From the NCBI GenBank assembly GCA_016463365.1, contig JAEMRJ010000077.1, positions 1-9,055 on the forward strand: DNA of 9,055 nt. Reading direction: 5' to 3'. The notes beneath the pieces were generated by a model, which saw only the letters and a list, made by a program, of their open reading frames with translations, did not search any database and was not told the origin of the DNA. This document shows positions 1 to 6,035 of this stretch, in pieces. Numbering within the stretch: the first letter of the stretch is position 1; every line of letters begins with the position of its first letter. Position numbers and translations under genes: made by a program. The stretch comes from Thermoleophilaceae bacterium (GTDB lineage: Bacteria > Actinomycetota > Thermoleophilia > Solirubrobacterales > JACPNS01).

Positions 1-120
1 TTCGAGGCCTTCGAAGCCCGCTGCGTGCTGCACGAGATCGACCACCTGGACGGCCTCCTCTTCCTCGACCGGGTCACGTCCCTCACGACCGACGTCTTCC
101 CCCGCAAAACACGGAAGTAA
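1..120 (+). CDS. def: Peptide deformylase, C-terminal fragment (5' end outside window)
   Basis: This is the last 39 residues of a protein that starts before the window. It reads in frame from base 1 to a TAA stop at 118-120. The peptide contains HEIDHLDG followed by LLFLDRV, the HExxH metal-binding motif of peptide deformylases with the usual downstream DHLdGxLfxDR block; the two His and the Glu are visible residues 11, 15 and 12. Peptide deformylase removes the formyl group from the N-terminal methionine of nascent proteins in the cytoplasm, using a bound metal (commonly Fe2+). The residue before the HExxH is Leu, where most family members have Gln (QHEIDHL); this is a minor departure. The tail is short and basic. 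The gene converges on the neighbouring SDR gene, and a large hairpin lies between them. The family call is firm; whether this is the main or a second deformylase cannot be judged here. Confidence 0.9.
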   Translation, partial: FEAFEARCVLHEIDHLDGLLFLDRVTSLTTDVFPRKTRK

Positions 121-189
121 GCCAAGAACTGCATCAACATACGTCTTGCCGACCCTCGGCAGGACGTATGTTGATGCAGGATCTGGCTT
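119..189. terminator. Large interrupted palindrome between convergent genes; candidate bidirectional terminator
   Basis: Bases 129-151 pair with 157-179 over 23 positions: 22 Watson-Crick pairs plus one T/G (146 with 162). The loop is five bases (152-156). The outer 17 bases are a perfect inverted repeat. After a 4x4 mismatch, AAGCCA at 119-124 can pair with TGGCTT at 184-189. The element occupies almost all of the space between the deformylase stop (118-120) and the stop of the convergent SDR (197-199). No T-run follows either arm, so it is not a classical intrinsic terminator. The stem is also longer than most terminators. A dispersed palindromic element is an alternative. Confidence 0.6.
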
Positions 190-196
190 GAAACCG

Positions 197-1000
197 CTAC
201 TTGCCCACGGGCCAGACGCGGTCGAGCAGTTCCAGCGTCATGCGCGTCGGCGCGATTTTGCTGGTGTAGACGCCGAACTTGTTCACGGATTTCGGTATGT
301 GGATGCGCTTCTGCTGGAACATCGCATCGATCCCGCTGCGTGCGCAGTCCTCGGCGCTCTGCCAGGCCCAGTCGGGCGAGTCGTTCTCCAGTTCTTCCTG
401 CCGATCACCGAAAAACTCTGTGCGCGTCGGGCCGGGGCAGAGCGCGGTGAAGCTCACCCCGGAGGCTTTGAACTCCTGAGAGAGACCCTGTGACAGCGAG
501 ATCACATAGGCCTTGGTCGCGGCATAGACCGCCTGTCGCGGCATCGGTTGAAAGCCTGCGGTGGAGGCGACGTTCAAGATCGCGCCGGCGCGCTTCTCGA
601 GCATCGGCGCCAACACCATGTGCGTCAGCGCCGTCAGTGCGACCACGTTGACCTCGAGCTGCTGCATCTGCGTTTCCAGCGGATCGGCCATGAACGAGCC
701 GTCCGTGCCGACGCCGGCATTGTTGATCAGGATCTCGACGTGGTCGCCCCGGGCCTCGATCGATTCGAGCAGCTCCTGGCGTTGCACGGCGTCAGTGACG
801 TCGCAGGCGACGGCGATCGCACGCACGTTGTACCGCTCTTCAAGCTCGGCGGCCAACTCGGTCAGTCGGTCGATCCGCCGGGCGGCGAGCGTGACGTTGT
901 AGCCGCGTTCGGCCATCTGGCGCGCAAACTCGGTGCCGATGCCTGCCGAGGCTCCTGTGATCAGACATGTACCGGTCTCTGACGGAATCGGAATGCTCAT
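197..1000 (-). CDS. Short-chain dehydrogenase/reductase (classical SDR, NADPH type)
   Basis: A 267-residue classical SDR, a cytoplasmic NAD(P)-dependent oxidoreductase with a Rossmann fold. Counting from the ATG at 1000, the cofactor motif TGASAGIG is at residues 15-22 and NNAG at 93-96. The catalytic tetrad is Asn118, Ser146, Tyr159 and Lys163 (in YAATK). Two arginines after the second strand (Arg41-Arg42) suggest NADP(H) rather than NAD(H). The length is normal for the family. A TTG at 1009 would add three residues (extended form M-T-P-M). I prefer the ATG at 1000 because a TAGATT -10-like box lies exactly seven bases upstream, which suits a leaderless transcript. The gene is divergent from the small gene at 1042 and convergent with deformylase. 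The C-terminal region (CPGPTRTEFF, then a helical tail) resembles the DltE/YqjQ-like group of SDRs, but the substrate cannot be deduced. Confidence 0.93.
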   Translation of the reverse strand: MSIPIPSETGTCLITGASAGIGTEFARQMAERGYNVTLAARRIDRLTELAAELEERYNVRAIAVACDVTDAVQRQELLESIEARGDHVEILINNAGVGTDGSFMADPLETQMQQLEVNVVALTALTHMVLAPMLEKRAGAILNVASTAGFQPMPRQAVYAATKAYVISLSQGLSQEFKASGVSFTALCPGPTRTEFFGDRQEELENDSPDWAWQSAEDCARSGIDAMFQQKRIHIPKSVNKFGVYTSKIAPTRMTLELLDRVWPVGK

Positions 1001-1007
1001 CGGCGTC

Positions 1008-1013
1008 AATCTA
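1008..1013 (-). promoter_or_regulatory. Candidate -10 box of leaderless promoter for the SDR gene at 197-1000
   Basis: On the minus strand TAGATT is followed by seven bases (gacgccg) and then the ATG at 1000. That spacing would place transcription initiation at or next to the start codon. There is no Shine-Dalgarno sequence and no convincing -35 box. The call rests on the TANNNT pattern recurring at the same place before the other non-operonic genes in this window. Confidence 0.55.
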
Positions 1014-1025
1014 GCCGAGCCGCTG

Positions 1026-1031
1026 TACCAT
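1026..1031 (+). promoter_or_regulatory. Candidate -10 box for the 87-residue protein gene
   Basis: TACCAT lies ten bases before the ATG at 1042, so a transcript would have a leader of only a few bases. No Shine-Dalgarno sequence is present in tcgggcgaacg. It is divergent from the TAGATT box of the SDR gene (1008-1013), 12 bases away. Confidence 0.45.
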
Positions 1032-1041
1032 CGGGCGAACG

Positions 1042-1305
1042 ATGGATGAATTCAACCTCTTTGGCGACCCCGACGAGCTCCAGCGCCGGATGGCCGAGTT
1101 CGCCGAGCAGATGCAGAGCGGCCAGCGCGTCGCCTGGGCAGACAACGCGATCAGCCTCGCTGTGGACATGACTGTCGCAGCGATCGAGAAGATCGACGCA
1201 TCGGGCAGCAGCGACGAGCAGGCGATGCAGATCCGCGATGCGATGCGGATGATCTTCCCCGAAGCTGTGACGCTCGTGCGCGAAGCTCGCGAAGGCCTGC
1301 AGTAA
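1042..1305 (+). CDS. Small hypothetical protein, 87 residues, acidic and helical
   Basis: The family is not recognised. The protein is soluble, with no signal peptide or membrane segment. It is rich in Glu, Asp, Ala, Met and Gln, and is probably mostly alpha-helical. A first helix spans roughly residues 10-27 (PDELQRRMAEFAEQMQ), a middle helix about 34-52, and a C-terminal helix about 58-86. There are many methionines and only one Gly-Ser-Ser turn (residues 55-57). It has no cysteine, so a metal or redox site built on Cys is excluded. The ATG at 1042 is the only early ATG and sits ten bases after a TACCAT -10-like box. It is its own transcription unit, divergent from an SDR and convergent, with a 7-base gap, on the UPF0104-type gene. 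Codon use and base composition match its neighbours, and it fills the gap between two real genes exactly, which argues that it is real. Confidence 0.7.
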   Translation: MDEFNLFGDPDELQRRMAEFAEQMQSGQRVAWADNAISLAVDMTVAAIEKIDASGSSDEQAMQIRDAMRMIFPEAVTLVREAREGLQ

Positions 1306-1312
1306 CGCCAGC

Positions 1313-2413
1313 TCAGTAGTCGCGCGGCGATTCCGGGATGTCCCGGTCGTACTCAAGCGTGGTCTGTGAGTCAGGCGTCGGGTGTTTTGAGGCCCACGTG
1401 TCGTCGCCGAAGTTGTCGTGCTCATAGGGCACGTCGGCCTCTTCGGCAGCCTTCTCGGCCTTGCCCGCCCGCATCAACGAGCGCCAGTCGGTCGTCTTGA
1501 AGACGAAGGCCAACGCCACCAGGCCGAAGACGGCGTTGAAGACCGCGAATGCCAGCTGCTGACCGACCGAGTATGCGGCGATCGCGGAGCTTGACGCCAC
1601 CCCGGCCAACGCAGTGAACAACAGCGCCTGCTGAACGCCCGCACCCTGCGGGGTCAGCGGGATCAGGCTGGAGGCGACCTGCACGGCGATCACGGTGAGC
1701 ACGATGTCGATAGAGGAGTTGATGTTGAACGCCTGCAGCATCAGCCAGATGCTCGCGAGCCGAAAGAGCAATGCGACAGACTGCGGCGCTGCCGCCCCGC
1801 GCATGTAGAGCGGGCGCGAGCGCAACAACGTGATGCCCTGCCGCACGTTGGCCCAGAAGTCGCGCACACGCACCGACAGGTAGGCAAACAGTGCGAGCAG
1901 CAGGATCGGCACCAGTGTCACGAAGAACACGGCGAAGCGTGGATGTTGCGCCAGAAACGACAGATCGAAGGCGTTCAGCTTTGAGAGGTCGGGGATCTCC
2001 GGAAAGACGCCCTGCGTGAAGCCGTAAGCAAGGATCAGCACACCGAGTGCCATGTCAAAAGGCAGCTCGACCATGAACGAGGAGCCGACGGTCGCGTAGT
2101 TGGAGCCGTGCACAGTGTGCTTGCCCAGGTACAACCGCACGAACGCCCCGGCGTGTGCGGGGACGACGCTGGAGATGCCGTTGCCCGCAATCTCGGCCGC
2201 CCAGATGTTGCGCCAGGGGAAGTTCTCGGTCGGGTAAGCGGCGCGCAGGCCGTTGTACCAGGCGCGGGTGCGTATCGAGAGGTAGAGCCCCTGGCAGGCC
2301 AGCGCCCCCAGCAGCGGCAGCACGTGGATCGCCGAGATGTTGTCGAGGAACTTCCCGACAGCGTCAAAGAACTGCGCGAATGAGCCGTCTGCGAGAGGCG
2401 GGGGCATCGCCAT
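1313..2413 (-). CDS. Multi-pass membrane protein, LPG-synthase-TM / UPF0104 flippase-like family
   Basis: A 366-residue integral membrane protein. Hydrophobic segments are visible at about residues 30-47, 70-92, 108-132, 158-182, 212-230, 234-256, 262-280 and 284-306. A hydrophilic, acidic tail (about 308-366) probably lies in the cytoplasm. The segment IPLTPQGAGVQQALLF (251-266) matches the family's conserved Pro-x-x-Pro-Gly-Gly-x-Gly-x-x-E block. Here the second Gly is Gln and the Glu is Gln, which is a departure. The NGISSVVPAHAGAFVRLYL stretch (78-96) matches the earlier conserved loop. Relatives include the transmembrane part of lysylphosphatidylglycerol synthase MprF and archaeal AglD; lipid or lipid-linked-sugar translocation is possible but not shown. 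The reading frame stays open upstream to 2602, but that would overlap the divergent SDR's coding region. ATG 2413 (MAMPPP) or ATG 2407 (MPPP) are the sensible starts, and 2407 has ideal leaderless spacing from TACGGT. Confidence 0.85.
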   Translation of the reverse strand: MAMPPPLADGSFAQFFDAVGKFLDNISAIHVLPLLGALACQGLYLSIRTRAWYNGLRAAYPTENFPWRNIWAAEIAGNGISSVVPAHAGAFVRLYLGKHTVHGSNYATVGSSFMVELPFDMALGVLILAYGFTQGVFPEIPDLSKLNAFDLSFLAQHPRFAVFFVTLVPILLLALFAYLSVRVRDFWANVRQGITLLRSRPLYMRGAAAPQSVALLFRLASIWLMLQAFNINSSIDIVLTVIAVQVASSLIPLTPQGAGVQQALLFTALAGVASSSAIAAYSVGQQLAFAVFNAVFGLVALAFVFKTTDWRSLMRAGKAEKAAEEADVPYEHDNFGDDTWASKHPTPDSQTTLEYDRDIPESPRDY

Positions 2414-2419
2414 ACCGTA
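2414..2419 (-). promoter_or_regulatory. Candidate -10 box for the UPF0104-family gene
   Basis: On the minus strand TACGGT directly abuts the ATG at 2413 and is six bases before the second in-frame ATG at 2407. The six-base spacing to 2407 is the classic leaderless geometry and argues for 2407 as the true start. A transcript starting there could not contain the 2413 ATG. There is no Shine-Dalgarno sequence. Confidence 0.5.
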
Positions 2420-2428
2420 GGCAACGCA

Positions 2429-2434
2429 TAGGAT
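2429..2434 (+). promoter_or_regulatory. Candidate -10 box of leaderless promoter for the SDR gene at 2441
   Basis: TAGGAT is followed by six bases (tgtcgc) and then the GTG at 2441, so the first transcribed base would be the G of the start codon. No Shine-Dalgarno sequence is present. It is divergent from the TACGGT box at 2414-2419, with nine bases between the two hexamers. Any -35 contacts would fall inside the neighbouring gene's coding sequence. Confidence 0.6.
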
Positions 2435-2440
2435 TGTCGC

Positions 2441-3217
2441 GTGAGTTTCTCGGGCAAGCGCATTCTGCTGACCGGCGCGGCCGGCGGCCTGGGCGAGATC
2501 ACCGCTGCGGCCTTCGCCGAAGCGGGCGCGACGCTGATCCTCAGCAGCCGCAACGAGGAGAAGCTCAACGAGATCGTCGCGGGCCTGCCCGGCGGGCCGC
2601 ACGAAGTGATCGCCGCTGATCTGATGCAGCCCGGCGCGCCCGAAGACGTGGTCGCCAGGGCCGGAAGGGTCGACATTCTCGTCGCCAACGCTGGACGCCC
2701 CGGCGGCTGGGCACTTGATGAAACGCCGGCCGACGAGATCGCATCCGTGATCCGCGTGAACTTCGAGGCCCCGATCCAGATGGTCAAGGCGGTGATCCCT
2801 CAGATGAAGGAGCGCAAAGACGGCCAGATCGTCCTGATCGCGTCGCTGGCAGGCAAGTTCGCCCTCCCCGACAGCACGATGTACTCAAGCACGAAGTCCG
2901 GCCTGCGCGCGTTCGGCTGGGCGCTGCGCCCCGAACTCGCGCGCGACAACATCGCCGTGACTGTCGTGACTCCGAGCTTCATCGGCGAGGTCGGTATGTT
3001 TGCCAAACGCAAGCGCAAGGCGCCGCCGATGGCGGGGATCGTCTCGCCCGACAAGTACACGAAGACGCTGCTTGCTGGCGTCGAGAAAGGCAGGGGCGAG
3101 GTCACCATCGCCACGCCTCAGCTCCGCGTGCTCTCGCAACTTTCGGTGCTCGCACCGCGCATCTTCGACTTCGCGTTTCGGCGCTCAGCGCCTCAGCGCA
3201 AGCCTGTCGACCAGTAG
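2441..3217 (+). CDS. Short-chain dehydrogenase/reductase (classical SDR)
   Basis: A 258-residue classical SDR with a GTG start. The Rossmann motif TGAAGGLG is at residues 11-18 and the NAG motif at 83-85. The catalytic tetrad is Asn107, Ser135, Tyr148 and Lys152 (YSSTK). Ser36-Arg37 after the second strand points to NADP(H). The region after the usual PG motif reads TPSFIGEVGMF (residues 176-186) where many members have PGxxxT. The C-terminal ~40 residues are basic and amphipathic (LSVLAPRIFDFAFRRSAP), so loose membrane association is possible. It is only distantly similar to the SDR at 197-1000 (different motif wording), so the two do not look like a recent duplication. It has its own -10-like box and is followed 27 bases later by the antiporter gene, which also has its own box. 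Substrate unknown. Confidence 0.93.
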   Translation: MSFSGKRILLTGAAGGLGEITAAAFAEAGATLILSSRNEEKLNEIVAGLPGGPHEVIAADLMQPGAPEDVVARAGRVDILVANAGRPGGWALDETPADEIASVIRVNFEAPIQMVKAVIPQMKERKDGQIVLIASLAGKFALPDSTMYSSTKSGLRAFGWALRPELARDNIAVTVVTPSFIGEVGMFAKRKRKAPPMAGIVSPDKYTKTLLAGVEKGRGEVTIATPQLRVLSQLSVLAPRIFDFAFRRSAPQRKPVDQ

Positions 3218-3228
3218 TCAGCCGCAAA

Positions 3229-3234
3229 TAGACT
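3229..3234 (+). promoter_or_regulatory. Candidate -10 box for the cation/proton antiporter gene
   Basis: TAGACT lies ten bases before the GTG at 3245, in the 27-base gap after the upstream SDR's stop (3215-3217). The antiporter therefore need not depend on read-through from the SDR. No purine-rich Shine-Dalgarno sequence is present in the cctgctgcag between the box and the start. Confidence 0.4.
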
Positions 3235-3244
3235 CCTGCTGCAG

Positions 3245-5029
3245 GTGGAGCACTCAGATTCAATATTGATCGCGGGTGTTCTGCTCGCGCTCGCAATCGC
3301 GACGACGCTCGTGGCTCGTCGAGCGCGCGTACCGGGCCTTGTGCTGTTCCTGATTCTCGGCATCGTCGTGGGGCCCGAGGGGCTGGGCATCGTCGAATTC
3401 GTCAGCCTCGACATGGCCCAGACCGTCGGCGTCGTCGCGCTGGCGCTGATCCTCTTCGAGGGCGGTCTGGCTTCCGGCTGGAAGGAGATCCAGCCGGTCT
3501 TCGGCGTGAGCATCTCGCTGGCGACGATCGGCACGCTTCTGACCGCCGTGATCACGGGTCTTGGCACGGCGTTCTTCCTCGACTACTCGACGCTTCAGGC
3601 GATGTTGATCGGCGGAATCGTCGCCAGCACCGACGGCGCGGCGGTCTTCGCGCTCTTGCGCGGATCGACGCTGAAGAAGCGCCTCGCGCGCACGCTTGAA
3701 GGCGAGGCCGGCCTCAACGACCCCGTGGCCATCCTGCTCGTGATCGGATTCATCGACTGGATCACGCTGCCTGACTACGGCGTGCTGGACATGGTCCTGC
3801 TGTTCGTCGAAGAGATGCTGATCGGCGCGGTTGTCGGGATCGCGATCGGGTTCATCGGCGTTCGCGGGATCCGCGCCGTCGGCAACGTGACTTCCGGTCT
3901 CTATCCGGTCGCGACCGTTGCGACCGCCGCATCGGCATTCGGGCTTGCTCAGGTCATTCACGGATCGGGGTTTCTCGCGGTGTACATCGCGGGGCTGATC
4001 CTCGGAAGCGCGCGGCTGCCAGCCAAGCGCGCCATCTCCGACTTTCATGACGGCATCGCGTGGGTCAGCCAGATCGCGGTGTTCCTTGTGCTCGGCCTTC
4101 TGTTTGCGCCGGGCTCGCTGAAGTCGCTGTGGGAGGAGGCGCTGATCGTGACGCTGCTGCTGATGTTTGTCGCGCGCCCGGTCGCGGTCTACGTCGCGAC
4201 GTTGTTTGCGAAGTTCGAATTCCGCGAGGTCGCGTTGCTGCAGTGGGCCGGCATGCGCGGCGCGGTGCCGATTGTGCTCGCGACATTTCCGCTGGTCGAC
4301 GGAATTGCCGATTCAGACGCGATCTACAACATCGTCTTCTTCGTCGTCCTTGCATCGGCGATCTTCCAGGGCACGACCTTCGAGTATTTCGCCAATCGCC
4401 TGAAACTCACGACCACTCATCGAGCGGTGGTTCCGCCGGTCATCCAGGCGGGCAACATCCGCAAACTTGGCGCGGAGTTCTTCGAGTTCCCGATTCGCGA
4501 GGGCGACGCGATCGCCGGGCACGTCGTGCGCGAACTACAGCTTCCGCGCGAAGCGCTCGTCAGCGTGATCGTGCGCGGCGAGGAAGCGCTGCTGCCGCGT
4601 GGATCGACGCAGCTTGAGGTGGGCGACCGCCTCCAGATTCTTGTGCGCGGCTACCTGGTCAAACGCATTGAGGAGCTTTTCGAGCTCTGGCGCGAGGGTC
4701 CGATCGGCGAGGAGGAGCGCGAGTACGCGAGGCCGATCGCCGGTCGTCCTGCGATCTTCTCGGTCAAGCCGTGGGAGGCCGACGCCGGCGACCAGGGTGA
4801 CCCGCGGGAGATCAACGGCAAAGCGGTGCTGCGCCGCGTGCGCATCCGCCACGATCAGCCCGGCGCGCTCGTCGTGCTCGAGGACGGGCGCTTTGCTGTG
4901 AGCAGCGGAGGGCTCGTGGCTGCCGGCAGCCCACCGCAGATCCGGGCCTTTGCCGTGCGCCGGATCGAGCGCTCGAAAACGCGCTCGGAACGCGCCTGGT
5001 GGCAGGAAGTGGCCGGCGCCGTCGCCTAG
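3245..5029 (+). CDS. CPA1-type K+(Na+)/H+ antiporter with C-terminal RCK_C domain (NhaP2/CvrA-like)
   Basis: A 594-residue inner-membrane antiporter exchanging a monovalent cation for protons; it would act in pH and K+/Na+ homeostasis. Residues 1 to about 380 form a Na+/H+-exchanger domain of roughly 12-13 hydrophobic segments. Key motifs are STDGAAVFALL (128-138) and EGEAGLNDPVA (152-162). The Asn158-Asp159 pair is the ion-binding position of the CPA1 family. GMRGAVPIVLATFPL (336-350) is the conserved segment near the end of the exchanger. Residues about 412-476 form an RCK_C/TrkA_C regulatory domain (GDAIAGHVVRELQLP, then GDRLQILVRG), the layout of K+/H+ antiporters such as NhaP2. Residues about 500-594 form a further soluble region that I do not recognise; some NhaP2 proteins carry a CorC/HlyC-type domain there. 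The GTG at 3245 gives a first membrane helix immediately. The stop overlaps that of the convergent MpaB-type gene. Ion preference is inferred only. Confidence 0.92.
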   Translation: MEHSDSILIAGVLLALAIATTLVARRARVPGLVLFLILGIVVGPEGLGIVEFVSLDMAQTVGVVALALILFEGGLASGWKEIQPVFGVSISLATIGTLLTAVITGLGTAFFLDYSTLQAMLIGGIVASTDGAAVFALLRGSTLKKRLARTLEGEAGLNDPVAILLVIGFIDWITLPDYGVLDMVLLFVEEMLIGAVVGIAIGFIGVRGIRAVGNVTSGLYPVATVATAASAFGLAQVIHGSGFLAVYIAGLILGSARLPAKRAISDFHDGIAWVSQIAVFLVLGLLFAPGSLKSLWEEALIVTLLLMFVARPVAVYVATLFAKFEFREVALLQWAGMRGAVPIVLATFPLVDGIADSDAIYNIVFFVVLASAIFQGTTFEYFANRLKLTTTHRAVVPPVIQAGNIRKLGAEFFEFPIREGDAIAGHVVRELQLPREALVSVIVRGEEALLPRGSTQLEVGDRLQILVRGYLVKRIEELFELWREGPIGEEEREYARPIAGRPAIFSVKPWEADAGDQGDPREINGKAVLRRVRIRHDQPGALVVLEDGRFAVSSGGLVAAGSPPQIRAFAVRRIERSKTRSERAWWQEVAGAVA

Positions 5030-5928
5030 CCGGACTTGCTCTTGGCGCGTTCGCGCGGCGGAACGTGTCCGACGGTCTCAAGATCTCGCGGGTTGCCGCG
5101 GTCCTTGCCGAAGAAGTTGATCAGATTGCGGTCCTTGCGGAAGACGCGGTAGGGCGTGGACTTCAGGTAGGTGCGCGCAACCATGTTGACCTGGAACTGG
5201 ATGAATGCCGGCGGCGCCTCGACGCCCATCGCCTCGCGCAACTTGGGATCGAGCAGGCCGGCGAGCGACTGGCGCGCCAGCCACTCGCGCTTGGGCAGCC
5301 AGGTCGGATACCAACGCAGCCAGTCCTGGATCAGGCCCTCGTAGCAACCGCGGCCGTCGACCGTGTTGGCGTAGTGCTCATCCTCGTAGGCGAGCATCCA
5401 TTCGAGAAAGCCCTCGCGCGTTGAAGCCGGCAGCTCGAGGCCCATCTCGCGGGCGATCCCGCACCAGAAGTTCCAGCGCGCTTCGCGGTCAACCGGGCTG
5501 AACGGGTTGACACCGAACTGCATGGCCAGACGGTCGGGCTCGAGCATCACGGTTGCGAGCGTGTAGAGCTTGAGTTCGTCGCTGATCAGGAAGCGGCTGT
5601 GGATCTCTTCCATGCGCTGGACGGCCGCGCGGCCTTCTTCTGATCTGTAGCCACGACGGTAGAACTCCGTGAAGAAGATGATCGTGTCGTTGTTGCGCTT
5701 GCGCGGACTGGTTGCGATGTCGCCGTTGCCGGAGCGATAGAGCACCTTTGCGATCGCCGGGATCGCGGACTGGCGTGAAAACGTGACGAGGTAGATCGAG
5801 TGCGCAAAGTAGGCGTCTGCGAACAGGACGTTCGAAACTTGTGCGGTGATCTCTTCGTCGTCGGCGACGGGGTCCAGCGAGTCGACGTAGCTGCGCAGTG
5901 CGCGGCCGGATGTCCAGTTGTCGAACAC
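5026..5928 (-). CDS. Oxygenase MpaB / latex-clearing-protein family (MPAB_Lcp_cat, DUF2236), putative haem protein
   Basis: A 300-residue soluble, helical protein. The core LYRSGNGDIATSPRKRNNDT (63-82), then GYRSEEGRAAVQRMEEIHSRFLI (93-115), then LYTLATVMLEPDRL (121-134) and FWCGIAREMGLELPAST (154-170), follows the pattern of bacterial MpaB-like proteins. These are relatives of fungal MpaB and of rubber oxygenase Lcp, which bind haem b. His110 in the EIHSRF segment is a likely haem-ligand candidate by analogy with Lcp. Family members oxidise lipids, isoprenoids or rubber, or have unknown substrates; none can be assigned here. The frame stays open to 6171, but that would overlap the divergent CPBP gene. 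The GTG at 5928 gives the expected N-terminus (LRSYVDSLDPVADDEEI) and has a TACCCT box ten bases upstream. A TTG at 5973 is an alternative, adding 15 residues. No signal peptide is visible, so it is probably cytoplasmic. Confidence 0.85.
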   Translation of the reverse strand: MFDNWTSGRALRSYVDSLDPVADDEEITAQVSNVLFADAYFAHSIYLVTFSRQSAIPAIAKVLYRSGNGDIATSPRKRNNDTIIFFTEFYRRGYRSEEGRAAVQRMEEIHSRFLISDELKLYTLATVMLEPDRLAMQFGVNPFSPVDREARWNFWCGIAREMGLELPASTREGFLEWMLAYEDEHYANTVDGRGCYEGLIQDWLRWYPTWLPKREWLARQSLAGLLDPKLREAMGVEAPPAFIQFQVNMVARTYLKSTPYRVFRKDRNLINFFGKDRGNPRDLETVGHVPPRERAKSKSG

Positions 5929-5938
5929 TCTGCTCGCG

Positions 5939-5944
5939 AGGGTA
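5939..5944 (-). promoter_or_regulatory. Candidate extended -10 box for the MpaB-type gene
   Basis: On the minus strand TACCCT lies ten bases before the GTG at 5928 and is preceded by TGT, which fits an extended -10 (TGN). A TTGACT hexamer at 5973-5968 resembles a -35 box, but its 23-base spacing to TACCCT is too long to count as support. No Shine-Dalgarno sequence is present. Confidence 0.45.
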
Positions 5945-5980
5945 ACAACCGATCTGGCTAGTCGGCCAGTCAATGAGTTG

Positions 5981-5994
5981 GCTTGTCGACAAGC
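5981..5994. promoter_or_regulatory. Perfect 14-bp palindrome in a divergent promoter region; candidate operator
   Basis: GCTTGTCGACAAGC equals its own reverse complement. It lies between the divergent MpaB-type gene (start 5928) and CPBP gene (start 6036). It is about 37 bases upstream of the TACCCT box of the first and 26 bases upstream of the TACGAT box of the second. That is a usual position for a dimeric regulator controlling both genes. No regulator gene lies beside it in the window, so the binding protein is unknown. Confidence 0.4.
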
Positions 5995-6020
5995 GAAATT
6001 TGATCGCGCTCCGCAGTTTC

Positions 6021-6026
6021 TACGAT
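6021..6026 (+). promoter_or_regulatory. Candidate -10 box for the CPBP protease gene
   Basis: TACGAT lies nine bases before the GTG at 6036. A TTTGAT/TTGATC stretch at 5999-6005 could act as a weak -35 element, with a 15-16 base spacer. An out-of-frame ATG occurs at 6029 inside the short leader. There is no Shine-Dalgarno sequence. Confidence 0.5.
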
Positions 6027-6035
6027 TGATGCACT

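Noticed and set aside
2414..2602. N-terminal extension of the UPF0104-type protein up to 2602
   Set aside because: The extension would run antisense through the first 54 codons of the divergent SDR and has no hydrophobic or family character. Starts at 2407 or 2413 fit the promoter box.
2035..2787. A 250-codon minus-strand open frame across the UPF0104/SDR divergent junction
   Set aside because: It overlaps two well-supported genes in another frame, and its product is Ser/Arg/Pro-rich with no recognisable domain.
197..3217. The two SDR genes as a recent tandem duplication
   Set aside because: Their motif wording, lengths and C-termini differ throughout, and unrelated genes lie between them on the opposite strand.
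3260..4048. A 262-codon open frame on the minus strand opposite the antiporter gene
   Set aside because: Its product is a low-complexity Arg/Asp/Glu/Gln/His-rich sequence with no family features, as expected from the reverse strand of a GC-rich gene. The plus-strand frame is a clear antiporter.
4060..4617. A 185-codon plus-strand frame inside the antiporter gene
   Set aside because: It is an Arg/Gly/Ala-rich out-of-frame shadow of the antiporter coding sequence.
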